A program made the position numbers and the translations under genes. A model generated the notes under the pieces. The model did no database searches. It worked only from the letters and a program-made list of their open reading frames with translations, and was not told the origin of the DNA. A stretch of 41,135 nucleotides of DNA, from NCBI GenBank assembly GCA_037447655.1, contig JBBHKE010001791.1, positions 146,918 to 188,052 of the forward strand, read 5' to 3'. This DNA is from Zygnema cylindricum (taxonomy: Eukaryota > Streptophyta > Zygnematophyceae > Zygnematales > Zygnemataceae). Position 1 is the stretch's first letter; each line of letters opens with the position of its first letter. Shown here in pieces: positions 36,001 to 41,135 of this stretch.

Positions 36001-37574
36001 GTGGAGGCGCATAGAGGGATCCAATGGAAATCGCATCCAATGGCCCAGCCAGATCTCTCAACAAACGTTCATTTTTCCAGCGTCTTACTTTCCTCTGCAT
36101 TTCCACATCAAAGTGCATCCATGATAAGCAACTGTGAGGCGGCTACTTTTATGTCACTCCACGGTTTGCAGAAGGGTGTAACCACACCTGCTGGCAACTG
36201 GGTCCAGGGAACGGCAACTTCTCATCCTGAGACCAAACACAAATCAAAATCAAGAACTAAAATAGAGAAGCGCCCCATTTGGAATGAAGTACGAGGTACA
36301 AACAGCGGAGCCAAAATAAACACAACCGCCCGCTGACTTCGATGATTGTTTGTGCATTGACCCAGCACAATATCTTTCACCTCTTTGCTTTTTTTAGCCT
36401 AGAATTAACCATTTTCCTAACCTTTCCAGGTGCTGCTGCTGGAGCTGTATCGCCCAACGAGTTAAAAGTAGAAGGCGCCACATGGGAAGCTGCCAGGCCT
36501 GCATAGAGGCCCCTGCTTGTAAGGCCCCCTCCCAAGCTTGTAAAGATCAACTTTTCAACATGGATAGGCAAAATACAAAATCGCATGAGGAGCGCATTCC
36601 TCAGAAACAAATGAATTTCGTCTGTCGCTAGAAAATACAGTGACATGTCCACACCTCTGATGAGTTTCTGAAACAGTTTCTCCTTACCTGGCATGTCGTG
36701 ATCAGAGCCTTTCCTTGACCGCCCCTTCTTTCTCTTGCCATGACTTCGTATGTCATCCTTTGGTCCAACTGCCCTCCTCAAAATGAAGGCATCACAATTT
36801 AACCTCACAATAAGCATCTAACAATACACAAATTGCCGAGTGCTTCAGAATACTTTCTGATAAAAAAAATACCATTTTCTGAAACAGTCATGACAGTGCT
36901 CAACTCAGCGTCGACCTAGTTCATAGATTCACATAGTATCTACCTTTCATAATTCTCATATGAAATGCTTAAACTTGTTGACGCACAATTTCTTCTGCCT
37001 AACTTACGAATAAGCTACACGGCCAATCGTTATCAGCGTTGTAATTTTATTAGAGTTAATGCGAAATTATAACTAATAACACTAATTTAGTGCAAGGGGA
37101 CGTGGCAGATTGTAGTCCATGTCCTTACTTATATTGTTAATACCATTTTGTGATTTTTGGCCAAAAAAGTCGCGACCAAGTTAGTGTTAATAACTCTAAT
37201 AACAATGGGGGGTGTAGCTAATGAACTAGCTTTTTATGTGTGCCAATAAATTATGGAGCTACAAAACAAAACAGGAAAGCAGTTGTAACCAAAAACACCT
37301 TTCCAATTGTAATAATACTGGATCAAAAGAAGTAGCACCCATTGACTAAAAAGGCAACGCCTGACTGATTGGATGATATGTTATTCAAGAAGACAATCTT
37401 CAAAGGGCAAAACATAAACTTTAAACTGATAAAATCAAGTGAGAAAGATCAAAACAACGCCAATGTCAAGACAAAAAAGTTAGAGGAAGGACAGCCAAAC
37501 ATACCATATGCAGAATCGATTAGCCAATTGTGAAGAGAACGGCCTCCAGACAGCCCATGCCAAGGGTCTCCCAT
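33046..37574 (-). CDS. R3H-associated/R3H-domain protein, about eight exons, frame breaks
   Basis: Probable plant homologue of the R3HDM4-like family (R3H-associated region plus C-terminal R3H-like segment, predicted nucleic-acid binding). Exons in gene order: 37505-37574 (MGDPWHGLSGGRSLHNWLID), about 36688-36778 (VGPKDDIRSHGKRKKGRSRK), 36381-36489 (SLGDTAPAAAPGKVRKMVNS), 35995-36226 (RRWKNERLLRDLAGPLDAIS), 35543-35661 (VTAVDFDYGMVTDVSAWEPF), 34456-34590 (SAAVTAWQSVDRSARCALRR), 33834-34036 (MAVNCTLENWNSY, FERMLLHGLCQ) and 33046-33228 (FHGFVALTLHEMAM to TAA). Most edges have GT..AG sites. Phase fails by one base at the third/fourth and sixth/seventh junctions, and the 232-base exon changes frame twice with no net shift. 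The first exon and its join to the second are least sure. It may be a young pseudogene or carry assembly indels. Confidence 0.65.
34591..35542. other. Long intron of the R3H-like gene
   Basis: About 950 bases between the exons at 35543-35661 and 34456-34590. Small frames on both strands here lack family similarity. The acceptor GAGAATTGCAG precedes the exon at 34590. Confidence 0.55.
37014..37218. mobile_element. Tourist-like MITE with TAA target duplication, 205 bp
   Basis: The ends are GCTACACGGCCAATCGTTAT and ATAACAATGGGGGGTGTAGC, inverted over about 20 bases with mismatches and flanked by TAA at 37011-37013 and 37219-37221. A three-base TAA duplication with short inverted ends fits PIF/Harbinger-derived MITEs. 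It lies in the first intron of the R3H-like gene if the exon at 37505 is real. Related copies are at about 16500-16655 and 29935-30060. Confidence 0.75.
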
Positions 37575-38184
37575 ACTTAAATATGAAGTATATATTCGAT
37601 CTGACAAGCTTATAGTACAAACAAAAATGGATAGAAAGATCAGATAAAGTGTATGTTCAAATGTTCGTTCAGAAAAAAATGGACAACAGGAACAAAAATC
37701 AGAGATGTCTGAAGATTTTCAAGTATCGTTGAGGGCTGTTCCGTACTACACACATTTCTTCAGTATCAGGCATTGTTCTTTAAGCTGGAATTTTTCTTCG
37801 GTCCAAACCTTTCGCAAATTCATAATCATAGAAAGGCCAAAACAGATTTGATTTAATCAACTCCCAAAAAACAAAAAAAAGATAGGTATCAGAAGCAACG
37901 ATCAGATTCCAGACCTAATCGATTCATTATTCTTCATCCGACATGAATACCTGCACAAATTTCGAAAACATCAAACAAAAAAAGAAACTTACTTACTTTA
38001 AGAAAAAAACAAGAAACTTCGCTGATTTCCCCTCCTCGAACACAAGCTCTGCCTGCCTCTACAGAACACAGAAGAATCTCTGCCTGCTTACCAGCCAAGG
38101 TAACGTGGATCATACATCCTTGTTCATGAATTTGCTACTTTTGTCAGTCACGTGGATTATTTAGTTTGCGCAACTATATTTTAA
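37575..38184. other. Upstream of the R3H-like gene
   Basis: AT-rich sequence with A-runs and no recognised gene. It should contain the promoter of the minus-strand gene, but I see no distinctive motif. Confidence 0.4.
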
Positions 38185-38267
38185 GGGACACTGAAGGCAC
38201 TTTCCCATGTAACCAAAGCTTAGTGTAACTTTGTTTTTTAGCTAAGATTCTCCGTACTACATTCAGA

Positions 38268-38342
38268 GCATTCCGATGTAAGGGTACTTTCGCGTGTGCC
38301 AAAGAGCATTCCTATGTAAGGGTACTTTCGCATGTGCTAAAG
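38268..38342. repeat. Tandem pair related to the element's own end
   Basis: Two units of about 36 bases contain GCATTCCGATGTAAGGGTAC / TTTCGCGTGTGCCAAA and GCATTCCTATGTAAGGGTAC / TTTCGCATGTGCTAAA. GGGTACTTTCGCATGT also resembles the outer tip of the right end (GGGTACTTTTGCATGT), so the terminus appears repeated inside the element, as subterminal transposase sites often are. Confidence 0.65.
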
Positions 38343-38530
38343 TTACAGTTGTTTTCTGTAGTTTTCCTCCATAACTTAGAAAAAAACGAGAAAATAAGCA
38401 GCCGTACCAAAAAATTGAAATTACCACATTACAAGTTGCGTTACTTTGAAACTTTATACGTACAATAGTTTGTCGTCTAGCACATTTCGACCCACTTTCG
38501 CGTCCTTTCATCACATGTTCAAACTTGACG

Positions 38531-38556
38531 TCAAATCACCTCGCGAGGTGATTTGA
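38531..38556. repeat. Perfect 26-base palindrome
   Basis: TCAAATCACCTCG followed by its exact reverse complement CGAGGTGATTTGA, with no spacer. It lies inside the DNA element, outside its inverted ends. Confidence 0.9.
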
Positions 38557-39602
38557 AATAAAGTACAACAAAACGAGCGAATAGGCAGACGCTGTCGCAC
38601 GTGTCCGGAGTTTTTTACATTTTTTGTGCGCGGAGTACCAAAAAAACACACTGCACGTTTCCAAAATGTGCGTACTGTTTTCCGTGCGCTGATTTGCGTA
38701 CCGGGGCCGTCTCTCTCATAGCCTATTCCCACCGGAAAAAAAATTAACTTCCGCAACAGACGAGCTGAATAATGTACTGCTTTCAGGCACCAACTTTGTT
38801 GTTCACTAAGTTCCCGAAACCGACAATAGAACTTCCTCAAAACGGTGAGGATACCGTCGTTAAGGTCACTTTCTGAAACAGGCCAACGGTAAACCCAAAA
38901 GCTGACGAAGCAAAGACAACATCCGAACGGCTATTTCACTGTTTTCGCGCGAAAAAACTGTCCAACTATGAATCACCGTCGTCGTCCTTCAAACATTCAT
39001 TCTCTCTCTTATTAGTAAGTTTGCAAATTTGCGGGTTTGTTTTCGCGCCTATGTTTGATGACGTCAAAGCGTGTGACGTATCATACGACACCTTCAATCG
39101 GAGTTACGTGCCGAAATTTTGGTGTGAACAAGACCCGTTTTCCGATGAGTTCTGGGAAAATCATCGGAATGGGCAAAAAGTTACAAATGACTCGGTGGGA
39201 ATAGGCTATCAAACACACGTGTCTTCACACATACGACGTAGGAAAAACATTGGGCACTTGTCGACAAATGGGAAAACGATAAACGAAACCGCATTTTTGT
39301 GCGACAGCGAAAGGCAATTTAGGGTTTTGACACGTCGACAATGTGGCGTAAATACATTACGAAGTCACAAAAATTGTACAACGTCCCAAGAGACGCCTCA
39401 AATTGAAGGCGGGTGAAAGTTTCGCCTCATTTTGTGTACCACTTCAAGTGTCACATTGTTTCGTGCACGTCTACGTAAGTCATTTTTTTAAGTAACAAGT
39501 TATTTGCGTTTACATCTAAATGCTTTGAAAGTTGTACGGAGAATCTTCGCTAAAAAACAAAGTAACTAGACTAACTTTCGGTTACATGCAAAAGTACCCT
39601 AA

Positions 39603-40072
39603 CACAAGTAACTTGTTACTTTAAAAAGTGACGGATGTAGACGTGGGTGTAATTCGTAACGGTTGAAGACAACTACAAAACTCGCGACAATTGATGACGT
39701 TTACAAAATAACCACGGTTGTAGGCTTCTCATTACTCGTGACATTGTAGTGTTGTTCTACGACCACCGGTGCAGGTGGAGGAGTAGCACTAGTAGTAGAA
39801 GTAGACATGATACACTCTCAGAAGCTATCAAGAATCGTACCAAACAATTGATTTCAATGGCTCACCAAATCTTATACAAGCAACCAAGCTTTACAAAGCT
39901 CTATCAAATTATAAATCAACATAAAAAATGACAACTCCCAAAGTTTCAGCACAATTGACCCGAGAACACTCAAGATATAACACTCAAAAATTTCCCAAAA
40001 AAAGTTTGCAGTTTTACTACTTAGAAGTATGGATGCATAAAATGCTCTAAGTCCTAAGTCTTATACTCTCGG
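39603..40072. other. Between the DNA element and the copia LTR
   Basis: About 470 bases with no gene recognised. It includes GTAACTTGTTACTTT at 39608, similar to AAGTAACAAGTTATTTG at 39491 inside the element. It ends CTCGG before the LTR, the candidate 5-base target duplication whose partner lies outside the window. Confidence 0.45.
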
Positions 40073-40612
40073 TGTTACACCGCCGATACAAGTGTGCGTG
40101 AGAGGAACGTCCAAGGTCAACCCGCCTACTTAGATCTACGTGTTCCTAATCTTGCCAACCTAGTCTATCATCGTACAGTCAATATTACTCAGAATCTATA
40201 TTAAGTGATTGTACAAATACTTGTTGGCTAAGTCACTTGTGATACTCTTATGAATCTCGTCCGTTGACTTGATTCATATCAATCGTAGTTGCGTTGTCCC
40301 GTACCGAATCACATTCTTATCACCCGCGGCTTCGGTGTCGTGTACCGAATCATATCCAAGATAACAGCAGATGTGATGTGTGTACGGATCATATCCAAAG
40401 TAACCGCAGCTACGCTGTTTTGTCTGTGTCACAACGTCGCTGCTGCCCTGCTCCGTCTGCATAGCAACTGCGCTGTTCTGTTTACGTCGCACTTGCTGTT
40501 TCCTGTACTGCACTCAAGTGATGACGCATGTCCTTATGAAACTTAAGCTACAAATTATTACCTTTTTGCCATCACACTAATTTATTGAGACTTAAATTTT
40601 CCAAAATTAACA
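40073..40612 (-). repeat. 3' LTR of a Ty1/copia element
   Basis: It begins TGTTACACCGCCG and ends AAATTAACA on the plus strand, an inverted TGTTA..TAACA pair typical of copia LTRs. It is followed directly by CTCCCCTA, which on the element strand is the purine tract TAGGGGAG. About three degenerate units of some 40 bases at 40300-40405 share GTACCGAATCATATCCAAGA-like sequence. Confidence 0.75.
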
Positions 40613-40620
40613 CTCCCCTA
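40613..40620 (-). other. Polypurine tract of the copia element
   Basis: TAGGGGAG on the element strand, abutting the LTR start TGTTAATTTTGG. Position and composition fit the plus-strand primer. Confidence 0.7.
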
Positions 40621-40722
40621 AAGCCTTAGACTCAGTGTATTAGCGAAGCTTCGATGTCAAAGCCGCGCAGCTCCGATGTCACACTTAGCGCAGCATGACA
40701 ACATAACAGTGCACAAACTCAA

Positions 40723-41135
40723 CTATTCACCCAATCCCACTGCATCCATACAATATTTTAGCTTGGGAGCAACAAGAGCTTTACTAAGCATATCAGCAAT
40801 CATTCTTGCGTCTGCCAGATAGCATACTTTAGTCACCTTAGAGAAATTTTTTTCTCTAACAATGTGTAATCTTACATCCATGTGCTTACTCTTGAAGTAA
40901 TGACTTGGGTTAAAGGGAATGGCAATGGCAGCCTGGTTATCACACCAGATCACCAGTAGACCAATCTGCATGTATCCTAGTTCTTGTAACATAGATTTTA
41001 CCCATAAAAGTTATTTGAGGGCCGAGCTTGCTGCCATATATTTTGACTCCATTGTCGACTGTGTTGTAACCTTTTGAAGTTTAGTGCTCTTGCAGCAAGT
41101 CCCGTTCCCAATTTGTAGAACGAATCCCGTGGTGG
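40723..41135 (-). pseudogene. Ty1/copia RNase H domain, C-terminal, broken and cut by the window edge
   Basis: On the minus strand the sequence reads VLQIGNGTCC, VTTQSTMESKYMAASSALK, stop, LLWVKSMLQELGYM, then VIWCDNQAAIAIPFNPSHYF, KSKHMDVRLHIVREKN and ADARMIADMLSKALVAPKLK. CDNQ.AI, SKH.D.R.H..RE and AD.L.KAL are the hallmark copia RNase H motifs. The TAA at 41011-41013 falls where relatives usually have a Glu codon (ALKE), so the copy is inactivated by what looks like one base change. The rest of pol lies beyond the right edge. Confidence 0.88.

Larger units (their letters stand above)
38185..39599. mobile_element. Non-autonomous DNA element with long inverted ends and TAA flanks
   Basis: 1,415 bases. 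The left end runs GGGACACTGAAGGCACTTTC, CATGTAACC, then GTAACTTTGTTTTTTAGC and AGATTCTCCGTAC. The reverse complement of the right end runs GGGTACTTTTGCATGTAACC, then GTTACTTTGTTTTTTAGCGA and AGATTCTCCGTAC. The inverted ends span about 65-75 bases; the left has an extra 10 bases near its tip. TAA occurs just outside both ends (38182-38184 and 39600-39602). The interior has no transposase I recognise; the frames at 38511-38840 (-) and 39021-39416 (+) are unassigned. PIF/Harbinger-like by duplication size. Confidence 0.65.

Noticed and set aside
36150-36205. A 56-base intron inside the R3H-like exon, suggested by GTGTGG and CTCACAG
   Set aside because: It is very short for a plant intron, and the skipped bases encode VTPFCKPWSDIKVAASQLL, which looks like real protein; frame shifts explain the data better.
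38511-38840. 109-codon minus-strand frame in the same element
   Set aside because: It spans the palindrome, shows no family motif, and its opposite strand is equally open.
39021-39416. 131-codon frame inside the 1.4 kb DNA element
   Set aside because: No transposase or host domain recognised; may be chance in a non-autonomous element, so left unassigned.

Overview
The window is nuclear DNA from a eukaryote, almost certainly a green plant. It has spliced genes with GT..AG introns, plant-type versions of conserved proteins, a chromodomain-bearing Ty3/gypsy element, a Ty1/copia end with TGTTA..TAACA LTRs, and hAT and Tourist-like DNA elements. The species cannot be fixed from sequence alone.

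Positions 1-10,200 are gene-dense. The last two exons of a WDR11-like WD40 protein (+, 393-1507) converge on a five-exon Mediator subunit 18 gene (-, 2401-5612). MED18 is divergent with a five-exon VPS38/UVRAG-type subunit of the class III PI3-kinase complex (+, 6748-9945). The roughly 1.1 kb between those two starts holds a G-box cluster and a fold-back repeat. I rebuilt these exons from splice signals, reading phase and remembered family motifs, and the junctions I checked keep frame.

Positions 10,200-31,300 are a repeat-filled block: a CT-rich tract and simple repeats, then a large inverted pair of decayed hAT elements (arms 15,160-18,190 and 28,758-31,305). The arms carry nested MITEs, and an 8.2 kb Ty3/gypsy chromovirus lies between them on the minus strand (19,908-28,067). 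That element keeps recognisable gag, zinc knuckle, protease, RT, RNase H, integrase, GPF/Y and chromodomain regions. It is broken by stops and frameshifts and by a roughly 0.9 kb insertion in pol. Beyond the chromodomain lie a long tail and a separate sense-strand reading frame of about 360 codons before the 3' LTR, which is the least ordinary coding sequence here.

Positions 33,046-37,574 (-) hold a gene with an R3H-associated region and C-terminal R3H-like segment. Its exons are conserved in appearance, but three or four single-base phase breaks suggest recent decay or assembly indels. A 205 bp MITE with a TAA duplication sits upstream of its second exon. After it come a 1.4 kb DNA element with long inverted ends and TAA flanks (38,185-39,599), then the 3' LTR and RNase H end of a copia element running off the right edge. 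No rRNA gene, intact tRNA gene or CRISPR array was seen.
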